Positions 1 to 11,333 of a stretch of 32,728 nucleotides of DNA are shown piece after piece (the stretch's first letter is position 1; every line of letters starts with the position of its first letter). The stretch spans positions 1 to 32,728 of the forward strand of contig NAOQ01000658.1 in the NCBI GenBank assembly GCA_002751075.1, read 5' to 3'. Both the position numbers and the translations under genes were made by a program. The stretch is from Ichthyophonus hoferi. Taxonomy: Eukaryota > Opisthokonta > Ichthyosporea > Ichthyophonida > Ichthyophonidae. Under the pieces are notes generated by a model that did no database searches, was not told the origin of the DNA, and was given only the letters and a program-made list of their open reading frames with translations.

Positions 1-16
1 TACCTACCTTATACCC

Positions 17-68
17 ACTCTATATCTACCCTATATCTACCCTATATCTACCCTATACCTGCCCTATA
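17..68. repeat. Degenerate 11-bp minisatellite
   Basis: About four to five copies of an 11-base unit close to CTATATCTACC follow one another, with drift in the last copies (CTATACCTGCC, then CTATATA). It lies just beyond the 3' end of the PPR gene. It resembles the short pyrimidine-rich repeats common in this AT-rich genome. It is not a telomere repeat, because the unit length and phase do not match a 6- or 7-base telomere unit. Confidence 0.7.
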
Positions 69-273
69 TATGTGAGATAATATAGCCACCCCCTAGAGGA
101 AATGTATTCATCTTAAAAGAGACACACAAATATTAACAAATATTAGAGGGGTTCCTTTGTACAAACAAATCCTTCTATTTGCGCTCGTACTCTATCCCGT
201 ATACAACTATCTTTGTATATCTAGATATCTTGGCAATAATGGTTGAAGTGGTCTAAGGGGAAAGTTATTCTAT

Positions 274-3200
274 TTATGATGCAGCGGGTATATGATTGAG
301 ACAGGCAGCCTGCCGATAGTTATCTACATACCCAAGAGCCGTAGCATACCTACCATCCATCAGCTCCTTGACAGCTGTAGCCTCCCCCCACTGGGCATAC
401 CCTGTCATTAAAGCATTATACAGTTTGCTGTCAGGGGCACACATCCCTTCGGTCTTCATGGTTTGGAACAGACGCGCTGCCCTCTTACAGTGGCCCCCTT
501 GTATACAGGCTGTCACCAGTACGGTGTAGGTATGGACGTCAGGGGAGATACCTAGAGAGAGCATCTAAAGAGGCCCCGGGGTAAGTATATGTACATACTA
601 GCATACCTTTAGCAGGGTATGTATATGTTGTGACATAGGCCCATTTGTAGGTCAATATAGGGAAAGGAAAGTTAGGTATGTATTATATCATACTTCAATA
701 TTATCACCCATATAGGCATATATACACACATACATATATACATGCATACATGCATAAATGCGTACGTACAAACATACATACATACGTACAAACAAACATA
801 TATATACGTACATACATACATACATACATACTAGCATACATACTATCAAACTATCATATATGTGTACTATCACAAAGATATGCACACATGCATAATAGCA
901 TATGGTTTCACTCCTACATGTCAACTATATATAGATACATATATTACTTTTTAAAATTAAAACGTGCACATATCACATATGGCTATGATAAGTATATATA
1001 CATGTATACAGGTATGTCTTCCCCATGCACATCTATATACATATATAATAGCACAGCTGCAGACGTATATGTGCCCGTATGCACTATTAGTATTACAAAG
1101 GAGAGGGCTATACAAAGATGCATAGATGCGTGGTAGTATCTGCAATACCCTTGAGCCCCCTCCCTGGGCATGCCTACAGAGTGGGTGGGTATACACAGCA
1201 AGGAATAATATCCCACCTATTATACTGTGCTATTTCATTTATTATAATACAACATCAACCATAATACAATACATTACATATTACCCTTAGATTGCAATGT
1301 CACTGGTTACCTTTTTATATAGACTTAACGCATCAAACCAACTGGTGAAGCTCAACAGCCGCAAGAGGCTGTTGAACATGGTGGTAGTCAACCTTAAAGG
1401 GGTCTGTGATTGTGATTGTGGTTGGTTGTATATCAGTTCACTTGACAGATTAATTTGGTATAAAGTATGGCTCATTTGCACCACTGGGAGAGAAGACTGG
1501 TCGAGGGCTGTTACAGTTCATATGTATTTGCTTATCTGTGTATGCATTTATATATTCATGAAGTGCATACATACAGATATATGTCCATCCACAAGGCCTT
1601 CCTACAGTAATCAATGCGAAACACTAGCCATATCTAGATTACTAGACCCCTGGAGCCATACACCCCCTCTCCATCCACATATATATATTCCTTTAGCACC
1701 CTCTCTTGGCTATCCCTTCAATGCATACCCTATGTATTGTTTGGACAATAAGGTTTACATCATCCACACTGTGCAGGTGGCCCAGGGCCCCCAGCAGGGC
1801 TACTTTAGTATACTGGTCTGGACTGACACGACCTGCCTGCATACTACGGACCACCTCGCCTAGCCTGGCACTGTCTTGCTGAAAACCATAGATTCGAATC
1901 AAAGGGTTGTATAGAGCTAAGGTTGGCATGTCTCCATTATACTGTGACAAAAAGAGAATGAGGGAACAGGGGGCATAAAAGCTGTTAGATGAATAGGAAG
2001 AGAGCAAGGGCATGATGACTGAAGTACAAAATAGGCAAGGGTAAATATGCATGGGAACATAATAAACGAGTAGTAGGAAAAAATAAGAAATAGATTTAAC
2101 AAGGATACACCAAGAGAGGCAGAAGATTAGAGACCTAATAGTAAGACGACCATCTATATTCAGTATAACATTGTATTCCGTTCTGTATGGTGCTGTTTAA
2201 CTGTTTTACCTTGAACTAAGTCCTTGATTGTTTCCCTTTCTACCTCCCCTCCCACTCCAATACAAGGAGAGACAGAGCAAAATCTCTATCGGTACAGTAA
2301 TATTACCTTTCCACGCATATATACTAACCTTCATTTTATCAATTAACTCGGCAGCCAATCGGTGGTCTTTCCTACGGGTCAAGGCCACAGCCAAAAGCAT
2401 GTAGGTGCGGCCATTGATTCGCGTACCCTTCTTTGCCATATTACCCATCACCTCCATTGCTTTCTCCACTTCATCTGGTGGTTATGAAAGAAATAAGAAT
2501 ATGTACATAGACTATCTCCGCCTACAACCCCTCACACCAACTCCATTGATCTAGTTCTAACCACAGTATCACACATGACTACACCCTTACTCTCTATTTA
2601 CATCTGGCGCTATGCCCCCTCCCACCCCTGTTCACCCATTCAACCTTCCCCACCACACCTCCTCATGTTATATGTCATGTATTCATGTATTGGGTTTATC
2701 CTATAGGGAAGACCGCTTAATTACTAAGGTTTCTATAGGATCTTGATTGTACTGATTGGATTAAGTGCCTTCCATCTAACTTTAGTGCTAATGTGTTTAC
2801 CAGTCAGGCATAGGTTTTATTTCTCTTCTAATTCTAGATTGCTTGTTGAAAGTAGTTAGGATTATTACTCTCTCTGATTAGAGAAGTGAAGTTAATTAAA
2901 ACAACTATTACACAATAGTTGACAGTATATTATGCATAGCCGTTACCCTAGCCCTACATCATCATTAATCCCCCCAAGGACTTCCTGCCGTAGAGGCTAA
3001 CTCTCTCGCCACTATACTACAGAAGGACTTTTCCGTGGTAGATGATAGTGATGATGTACAGGTCCATTCCCCTATTGTAGTGTAAAATACAACGCGTAAT
3101 CATATCATACCTCTCTTACAGTATGCGCAAATTAAATAGCTCCATTCTGCAGGGCCCACCAATAGATTCCTATCGTCCATCATTCGTAATAGGTGTTCCA

Positions 3201-6127
3201 CCCCATCGGCGTCACCTGTGCTTGGCACTTATGTAAGAGTCTATCACATGCTGTACGGTTAGGCTGACAGGTATATATGTTCAATGATACATGAACAGGT
3301 GATATAGATAGAGTGAGCCTATAGGACCACAGGGAATAGCATGAGGAGAATAGGAAATTACAACGTGGAATGGAGAGGCCATCACAAACTCTATAAATAA
3401 AGAGGGATGCATTGGTGCATAGGGAGAAATTGTGTGTGCAACCAGAGAATAGTAATATTATGAATCAATGGGACATCTGCAGTAGAGGAGAGTAGGAAAG
3501 ATAGTCTCCCTATTGAATACCTATATACCCCGATTCAATAAGATACACACATGTTGTCCTATGGTAGGATCTTATTATTTACCTCCTATAGAGTATTCTG
3601 TTTGTATATCTTTGTATATTATGTGCTTTTTCCACCGCTTCCATTAGTGCTAATGGCTTGCGACACATACAAATGGCACCAGGAAAATGACTGTCTACCT
3701 TTATGTGCATACCCCAGTAGCAGGGCCCTGAACAGACTATGTTTGGGAACTATGGATCCCTGTGCCTCCCACTGTAATAGCCGTTGTGTGCCATCTTTTT
3801 GTCGGTTGGCAGTGCTGTAACACCGCAGTACGTGTACTGCTGTGGCGGTGTCCATGTCCAACCCCATGTGTTGCCCCCTTGCTAAATAGTGCTCGGCTAA
3901 GTCAACGTTGGCCGACTCGTTGCACATTTGAAGCATCTGCTTCAACCCCTTGAGACCCAATAAATTACCGTGTATAGCCTCGTATCCTTGCACTAATTGG
4001 TGAGCTGTATTTGCGTCCATTTTCTCGGCAAAGCACGCTTCCAGGAGAAGACCCAGGTGTCTTTAGCCAGAGTGGAAGAGTGCAGTCATAGTTTAGAAAC
4101 ATAATGCATTCTGATATTATATATACAATAATATGAATATGTGTATAGATGGAGATATATAATAAAGAGTAAAAGCCTTGAGGAGGGAAAGAACAGCATG
4201 TGCAAAAGGATTAAGAGAAGGGACCGGGGAAAAATAGAAGCAGGAAGAGAAAACAAGAGAGAAGGAGGAAAGGAGGACAGTCACTAGTACTAGTAGGTAG
4301 ACCCAACCCATCCCAGAAATAAACTCACATGTTTTCTATTGGTACATTCCAGGACCGCATGAGGGCCAGTACCTTGACACCACTCCTATGTCCCCCTCCC
4401 TCACAGGCTGCTCTCAGCAACATCTGAAACCCATCAGAGCCTACCAGGCTAGCCGCATGCCCTCTCTCTACCACCTCCTCCACGAACTTAGTCACCTTCC
4501 CACCATCCTTAAGATACTGTCGTGCAATTGGTAGGAACATACTGGCAGGTAGGACGTTGGATTCCCTTTCATTATAGAGTACTATAAGATATAAGAACCC
4601 CGTGGAGACATAGGAAGATTATAGGGTGACAATAGATAAAGATATATATGTGTATAAATATAGGAAAGAGATGTTAAGTGATAGGCATAGAAGGTATGAG
4701 GAGGATGACTTGTACTATAGCATACAGCAAGACAGGGTGTATATGTGGGACCATTGGAGAGACAAGTAAGCCCGTGTAAGTGTATTTTCTGGTAGTAAAT
4801 TGGTAGTTATAAATAATCACAGATATAATGGGGCATATTTTACATCCATCTTTAATATTTGACAATGAATTTCTTCATGAATGACACTCCTTTTATATCC
4901 GTAATTACATATATATATATATATATATGGATGTTCCTATGTACGCTAACAATATATTAATTACGCCAAAATACTACACAAACCAACCTGTCTCTATTGC
5001 ACTCCCTTCCTATATAAGTTATTCCTTTTTCACTTTATCTATCTATACTCCACATTTCTCTCTTTTACTCTCTAGATTCACCTTGTCTGTCGTCAGACTC
5101 TGCATTAAGGCCCTATCATTGCGCAGGAGCTACCAAAGTCCGTTTAAAAAACAGTGTACAAACGGATATATATAACAGACATATGAGATGCCAACCCCAT
5201 GTAATAAAACAGTATAGTATAGTGTAGTATAGTATAGGATAGGATAAGATAGTATTGTATTGTATTATATTGTGTAGTATAAATAAAACATATCCTGCTA
5301 GTAGCCTACACACTCTTACCTGCCATCGACTCCAACCCAGGCATTGCCCCTACATGAGCACACAACGCATGAGTAACTTTAAACCAGATACGCGAGTCGG
5401 GCTTTAGGCCAGCCCTTTCTATTAGTTGCAGTAGTTGTAATACACGCTCCTCGCTGTGGCAGCCACCATTCTTTTCCATCACCCGCAATACATCGTTGAA
5501 TATGCCCAGACCCACTATATGCTCTGGGGGTCTGGTGCTTACGGCCTCCAATAGAAGGGTAAAGGCAAGGTCTACTCTCTCCAGGGGTGGGATGGCAAGT
5601 GCTTTTTGGCAGGCTGTAATAGCACTAGCTGCAAGCCCTAAAGGTAGTACCTCCGTCGGGGGCCGCCATGGGGCAAGATGCTGGTTGAATTCCTGCAAGG
5701 TTACCACATCAGCCTGATAGAGCCATGTACGTAGCTCTACTAGATTCATTCTGGTTTTCATTACCCCTCTATGATGTGGGGGTGTCCTCTGTGCCGCCTT
5801 TACCATGTCAGGTGGGGACTGACTACTTGGTACTACCCTGTTGCCTGCAGTGGCTGGAATGGCTGAGTTTCTGGCTACACTTTCTTGATAGATCTTCCCA
5901 TGTGTCTTCATGGTACTGTGTACATGCAAGCCATAACGTGGAGAGTAACCAAGAGAGGTTTGCAGAGGGGATCTGGGGGAGGAGAGGGTAGGGCTAACAG
6001 CCAGAGCATGAAAGTGTAGTTTGTGAAACACTTGCCGTGAAGATGGTGTTTGGCTGGCGGGTCGAATGACTTGTGACGAATAAAAAGAGACTGGACCTGG
6101 GTTATTATACGACGAGGAACGATAGGT
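274..6127 (-). CDS. Pentatricopeptide repeat (PPR) protein, multi-exon, probably organellar
   Basis: Seven exons join in phase: 5320-6127, 4329-4581, 3699-4060, 3111-3215, 2329-2474, 1729-1941 and 274-564. From the first in-frame ATG (5909-5911) the product is about 653 residues. Tandem degenerate 35-residue helical hairpins run through it, roughly nine or ten, with PPR signatures such as ERAGLKPDSRIW, GYAHKGD, SYLICAYCKRGD, LYNPLIRIYG, GISPDVHTYTVLV and LYNALMTGYAQWG. PPR proteins bind single-stranded RNA, usually in mitochondria or plastids. The frame stays open upstream of that ATG to an acceptor-like site at about 6128, and that segment is rich in Ser, Arg, Pro and His with no acidic residue, like a transit peptide. 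The true start is therefore probably in an unseen 5' exon. The 3' end has two models: stop at 274, or a donor after 350 joined to a short exon at 207-252. No DYW, SMR or LAGLIDADG tail is visible. Confidence 0.9.
565..1728 (-). other. Last intron of the PPR gene (1,164 bases)
   Basis: This stretch separates the exons at 1729-1941 and 274-564. It begins with a GTATGC donor and ends with a CTTTAG acceptor on the minus strand. It holds a TACA/CATA microsatellite and AT-rich filler. Open frames on the plus strand at 678-1136 and 1297-1863 follow the microsatellite and the antisense of exons, and I see no protein signal in them. Confidence 0.75.
715..875. repeat. TACA/CATA microsatellite tract
   Basis: Interrupted runs of CATACATA and ACATACGTA make up most of this stretch, inside the last PPR intron. 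It yields long but meaningless open frames rich in Tyr, Ile, His and Thr on one strand and Tyr, Val, Cys and Met on the other. Confidence 0.85.
2955..3058. repeat. Inverted repeat with a tRNA-like A box inside a PPR intron
   Basis: TACATCATCA at 2955-2964 is the perfect reverse complement of TGATGATGTA at 3049-3058. Between them, on the minus strand, 3009-3019 reads TAGTATAGTGG, which fits the RNA polymerase III A-box pattern and the start of many tRNA-Asp or tRNA-Glu genes. A B box and a T-loop are not visible, so a working tRNA is not supported. It could be a decayed tRNA-derived SINE or a small foldback element. It lies in the 636-base intron 2475-3110. Confidence 0.35.
4909..4928. repeat. 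(AT)n microsatellite
   Basis: A run of ten AT dinucleotides in the 739-base first recognised PPR intron (4582-5319). Otherwise that intron is AT-rich and shows no further coding signal. Confidence 0.85.
5211..5280. repeat. Degenerate AGTAT pentamer repeat
   Basis: Repeated AGTAT/AGTGT/AGGAT pentamers occupy the donor-side part of the first recognised PPR intron, about 30 bases from the splice donor at 5319. The same pentamer family recurs at 15061-15106, 22717-22738 and 23560-23600. Confidence 0.75.
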
Positions 6128-7372
6128 CTGTAGTAAAGAGGATGCTCAGTGAGGGGTCAATTATAATGAGATCAGTGTGGTCAAAGTATTCCAGTAGGAA
6201 GGACAATAGACCATTCCCTCCCTCCAATAATGGTAATAATATAATATTGAGGATCTGCTTGCCCCTCCCACATCATATTCCCCTTCTCGTCCCTTATCAC
6301 TTTAGAGGTGATTAATTGTTCATGATAAAGGCTATCTTATAGTGAATTAGTAGGAAGGAATAACCAATAACCTGTAGATAGGGTTAAAAATACATAATGA
6401 AGAGTAAATAATGAGGGGATAATAAATAAATAAAATCAAAATGGCAAAGGGCTGCACACTGGTATAGGACAAAGAGATATAACAACCTGCTGTAAATATA
6501 AATACAAGTGTAGTGGCATTATCTAATGTGCGTGCGTCGCATTATCTATGTATTAAATAGCAACTATACTTGTCTGGTATAAAGGGGTAATTGAGAATAG
6601 TTTTGGTTATGAGTGCATATATAGAATGGAACAACATTAAATGTGCTTTTATGTATAAATGTGTAATATGTGTGTATGATAAAGGAAGGGTAAGCATATT
6701 TATTAGTATGTGTGTGGTACATACTGATATGTATGCTCAAGACAAGCATCTTTATATATCAGATAGTACACAAAATATAGAAAAATCATAAAAATATAAT
6801 TATTTGAAGTATTACACCTATAGTCATGTATAAACAATGGTATGTCCAAAATATTTTGTTAAAAGGTTTGGGTGAAAATGACATAAACGAGCGAGAAAGA
6901 AAAAATAAAGTACTGGAACTGATAATAATAAAAGCAATATGGAGTGAGTGTGTATACATAAAAATAAAGGGAGTAACAGAGAGTGAAATAACACTTCTGC
7001 CTGCACAACCTCCAAATAATAGAGAACTCCAAAAGAAAACAGACTCTGAGACTAAAGGCAGCCTGATATTTAAACAGAACCTACTAGTCGGGAGCATTGC
7101 ATGATAAGTCTCCCTTTACTTGGTGAAGTGCAACATAAAATTAAACCTGTCAACTCCGCCTGTGGCATAGAAATGTGTGGCCAACAATTACTTAGCCTCA
7201 CACGCATATGCCCGATCGGCATCGTCCAGTTGAAAATAATGCATAAAAAATAGTCTATAACAAACTCTTAACATGGTAACTTGTTTTATAGTACATATAG
7301 TACATAAGTTAAAAAAAGTAACACAAAAATGTTGGTAAAAAAAAAAGTAAAGACTCGATTATTCAATTATTT

Positions 7373-7393
7373 CGGTGTGCACACAACACACCG
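7373..7393. repeat. Perfect 7-bp stem-loop
   Basis: CGGTGTG (7373-7379) and CACACCG (7387-7393) are exact reverse complements around a 7-base loop CACACAA. It sits in intergenic DNA with no adjoining gene, and no U-tract follows, so a role as a terminator is not indicated. Confidence 0.5.
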
Positions 7394-9230
7394 CACACTT
7401 TATTTCTGACCCCTTAAGGATATCTATACATTTATATATGTATATATGTATTTGTACATCTCGATTGCAGTCAATAGTAAATATAACAAGGTGTGCAGTG
7501 TGAGCTAGCATTTTGATGAGCCACTACGTGATTTGATTTTAAGATATCTATTCGATTGGTGCAGCACGCACCCGAGAAGCCTACTAATAGTTAATTTTAT
7601 CTCCTAGGAGGACATCGGATTGGTCACCAGTAACAAACCTTATTGTTATATGAAAAGACGTCGCTCGCATGCAATAAACAACAAACAACATACTTTACTT
7701 TGCATTGGTAGTTGTATTATGGTATGAAATAATAACATCAGTGTATTCTCTGAAAATGTATGTGTTTTATTGGTTCAACAAAGATTACATTTGGACCTTG
7801 CCTTTCCTTTGAAATGGTGTCTCTGGCATCTATTAACTGGAATGAAATCTTGATAATAGTTGTGCCATTTTATAGTTTATAAAGTACGTGGAAATGAAGC
7901 AATACAGGTTCTATTGGATCAAATTGCTCATATTAGTGCATTTCACTGATCATGCATAGATATATTACGTCACTTGGCATGGAGTCGGAAATAACCAATT
8001 ATATCCTAATTATATATGTGGAAATTTTGATTGGTAACTCTAATTTTTTTATGTTACAAAATCTGAAAATAATTCCTTTGTCCTGTTAGCCAATTTAGAC
8101 TCTAGATGAATGGGTAAGATGAAATAGCATATATAATGTCTCGATAAAAATAATTGACAATTCAAATAATACTCCTTAGACCACTCTGACAGGTACTATC
8201 ATAACAAACTAGATACCCAATGTAAGACAACCATATTAAATAGTACTCGAACTTCTCTACTGATTTCTAACAAATAGTTTGATTGCATAATAACTAAGCT
8301 AAGTAATTAGTAATAACTAAAACTGAAGATAAACTACAACCATGTCTTAGACACATTTTTAGCCCCTTGTATGAAAATGACATAACTTCTAGAACTTCCT
8401 AATAATCTTGATAATGTTTTATTAAATCTATTTGTACGTACATTGAACATTGAAAATTTTAATTTAATATTTATCCTTAGTATATAGCTGCGGGACAAAA
8501 TCTATAGTATATTATTTCAATTTAGTTCTCAACCAAGTTCAATAACAAAAAAATAAAATAAAAATAAAAATAAAAACAGAAAACAAGAATTATAATAATA
8601 CACTCTTTCATTTTAAAATTACCTGCATTAGAGCTTTAATTTACGTAGAGTCAATACCCAAAGCCCAGGTCAGGACTGCAGACTGTCGCCACCAATCAAG
8701 TGATTCAGTAGTGTAAAGGCTTTATCTACCATCACCTGAAACCAACTTTCAAGTATCGTAAATGTTGGGTTACAGTTAATATATGCTACATTGCTCAGTC
8801 TGACTAATTGCTACCAGTAGGTTTTAAGCACCTACTAGATTTATGACACAGCTTAATAATTATAGCATAATGATAAAGATTGATGGGTCCAAGCTTAAAT
8901 GTCCATTATTCTAATATTAATATTTTAAAATAAAAAGTTAAGAAATAGGTGAGATATTGTAAGTAGTGATATACAACAGACGATGTTATACAGAATAATC
9001 ACATATGCTTTAATTTAAGCATTTGATTAATTGCTGATTAACAGATAAAACCCAATCAATATCTTCTTTCACACACAACGAAAATTATAGTTGGTTATGA
9101 TTAAGCCTTTTAATCGCAATTGCGAATATATTCCAGAATTATGATGAGAACATTTACAATAATTGTATCGACTTTAATTCTAATCTGGATTCATATATAT
9201 TACAATTTGGATCTAATTCTCTCTCTAGAC

Positions 9231-9246
9231 ACAATCAATTGATTGT
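9231..9246. repeat. Perfect 16-bp palindrome
   Basis: ACAATCAATTGATTGT equals its own reverse complement. A 12-bp palindrome, TCGCAATTGCGA, lies 105 bases to the left at 9114-9125. Both have an AATT core and could be binding sites for a dimeric homeodomain-like protein, but that is only inference. Confidence 0.5.
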
Positions 9247-9370
9247 ACCTGAAGACTAATTCCTTGTCTAAGATCAAGATATCTCATGTCTCTGGGCCTG
9301 TTGTATCTGTCTGATAGTCAATCATAGTGCTGAAGTTGGGATTTAAGTATGTGTGAATGCGCTTGTTTGT

Positions 9371-9395
9371 ACTTTCTGTGTAGTCAACAGAAAGT
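9371..9395. repeat. Perfect 9-bp stem-loop
   Basis: ACTTTCTGT (9371-9379) pairs exactly with ACAGAAAGT (9387-9395) around the 7-base loop GTAGTCA. It is isolated in intergenic DNA and no coding frame surrounds it. Confidence 0.5.
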
Positions 9396-11333
9396 GAAGC
9401 TTTGTCCTCGTTGGCGATTCCAGTCATACCTAGAATATAAGTTCTGTCCGGTCCGGATGGACATATCCTAGAATTGGCAGTTGTTTTTGGTCGAAAGCCT
9501 CGGGCATGATTTTAATTGACTCAAATAGTTTAATTCAACCGGGCACTCGCTAATAGCTTAGTTTAATTATTTCCTATTTTGACTCTAGTTGTTGACGTGT
9601 CTAGAACTGTGAAGAATGCCAGCATAGGTTATACATTATTATTATTTTTATTTTTATTGATGATATGACACTAATGTATGATAACTATCCAGTCCACTAT
9701 TGTATTCACAAGAAAAGATCAATTGGTCAAAAAATTTATTACTTCTCCTCATATTTAATAAATGATTAAGTCACCTCACATGTTTTCCTTGTAGGACTAA
9801 GAGATTCCTTCTTGAAGATTTATTCGTTTTTAATAGAACCTCAAATATTAACACAAAGTACTCGGCCAACCTACTCCCATTGTTGACCTTCCTTATAAAT
9901 CAGATACCAAGGCAAGGATTACCGATCTCATTGATGGCCTGAGAATAGAACATTCTTATTTTCACATCGTGTGATAATTAAAGAAGGGTTTCCAATATTG
10001 TTCGCAAATGAGATAATATAGATACCAATCAAATTTTGCAGTGGTACCCGAGTCATCCAGGTCTTTATACTAACTTTTGAAAGGCATTAGTACTCACATT
10101 TTTAATTTTTTCTTATACTGTTTTTAAAAAATATTTGGTTGACCTGTCCTTATCGTGATCAAGCTTATGAGGTAGATGATCACATAGCAATGTTTTGGGT
10201 GTCCCTCCACTACGTGCAATGTAGTCTGATTTTAGTTTTGTCTAATCTTGTAATGTTAATATAGAATTGCACCATGTAAAAGTCAAACTTGATAGACAGT
10301 GATCTAGGGACGTTTTTATGATAAGAAGTTGTTTAATATTTGTTAGATATTCCTTAGCTGACGTTCTCTGACTCTGATTCTTAGAGGATTCCTTTTATAG
10401 TTTTATGTGGTCTACATTCTGATCATCCAATTACAGGTTAAAATGTTGGAGTCCAGGGCACTGTCTTTATATGAAACTTGAAGCTGTACATGTGAGCCCT
10501 GTATTCCTTCCTAATAAACTGGGCTTTATCCCAATTCCTTTAATTATAGTATCTACTCTATACTGTAGAGAGTGGCCTTAGTTTTCCGTATGCTTAACGC
10601 TTGTTTTGTGTGATACCAAAGCTGTTTTGTGTTTATGCGCAAATAATTCATAGCAACTTGGTGTCTTGATGGATACCAAGATGTGCTAAATAGGACAGAA
10701 CAACTATTATGGTTTGAATGTAATCACAATAATTTGACCTATAAATATAAAGATGCACCCAGATTATTTAAAACAATGAACAACAAACTTTTGTGATGTT
10801 ATCTCGATGCACATTTCTGTCGCCTTCCTCTGCAACCCAACCCATGTCTACACCCTCTTACATGGTTAAACTAGTCATAAGATAGATTATGCATAACCTT
10901 ATTGTCAATAGGATATTTGATAGCCCAATCTAGCTTACCGGGTACAATTGCCTAGGGTCAAAGTATTTTTATCCCTAATTTACGGTATGATAAAATAAGC
11001 GACTGTCATTGCTCTAATAATGATGTCTATAACCCTAAAATTGCCCATTATTTTCATTTTATTTTATATTGGCCCACAATATGGTTCCTCCTTAACCCTC
11101 TAACACCACTGTATATACTATCCATATAACCCTACGAAATATATAACTCACTAGCTATATCTCCTTTTAATCGGCTGGATGTCTGAGACGATAGGAAGGA
11201 CAAAGCTATTAGTGTGCCTTTGCGATAAACCTTTTTAAATCTATCAAAACAGGTTTTTGGGCTTGATAATATTTTATCCTACATCTCTTGAGTGTCAAAG
11301 CACTCTTTCCTCTTCTAGAAAAACTGTCTCACC

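Larger units (their letters stand above)
6128..11333. other. Gene-poor AT-rich intergenic region
   Basis: This 5.2-kb stretch lies between the divergent PPR and STYX genes, so it holds both promoters. I see no exon chain, tRNA or rRNA in it. Open frames at 6826-7104 (plus) and 6786-7097 (minus) cover the same bases on both strands and have no recognisable content. The stretch contains A-rich runs near 8545-8580, an ATT-type run near 9637-9658, and several perfect hairpins and palindromes listed separately. A CCAAT-like CCCAATC lies near 10925 and may belong to the STYX promoter. Confidence 0.6.

Noticed and set aside
678-1136. 152-codon plus-strand open frame and its antisense partner
   Set aside because: The frame is made by the TACA/CATA microsatellite (Tyr, Ile, His and Thr repeats) inside a PPR intron, with no recognisable content.
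1297-1863. 188-codon plus-strand open frame
   Set aside because: Its right part is the antisense of a PPR exon (1729-1941) whose minus-strand reading is clearly PPR. The left part is intron.
5496-5991. Plus-strand open frames opposite the first PPR exon
   Set aside because: They are shadows of the PPR exon, which is well supported on the other strand.
6786-7104. Overlapping open frames of about 92-103 codons on both strands
   Set aside because: Both strands are open over the same bases, the composition is low-complexity and no family or splice context is seen.
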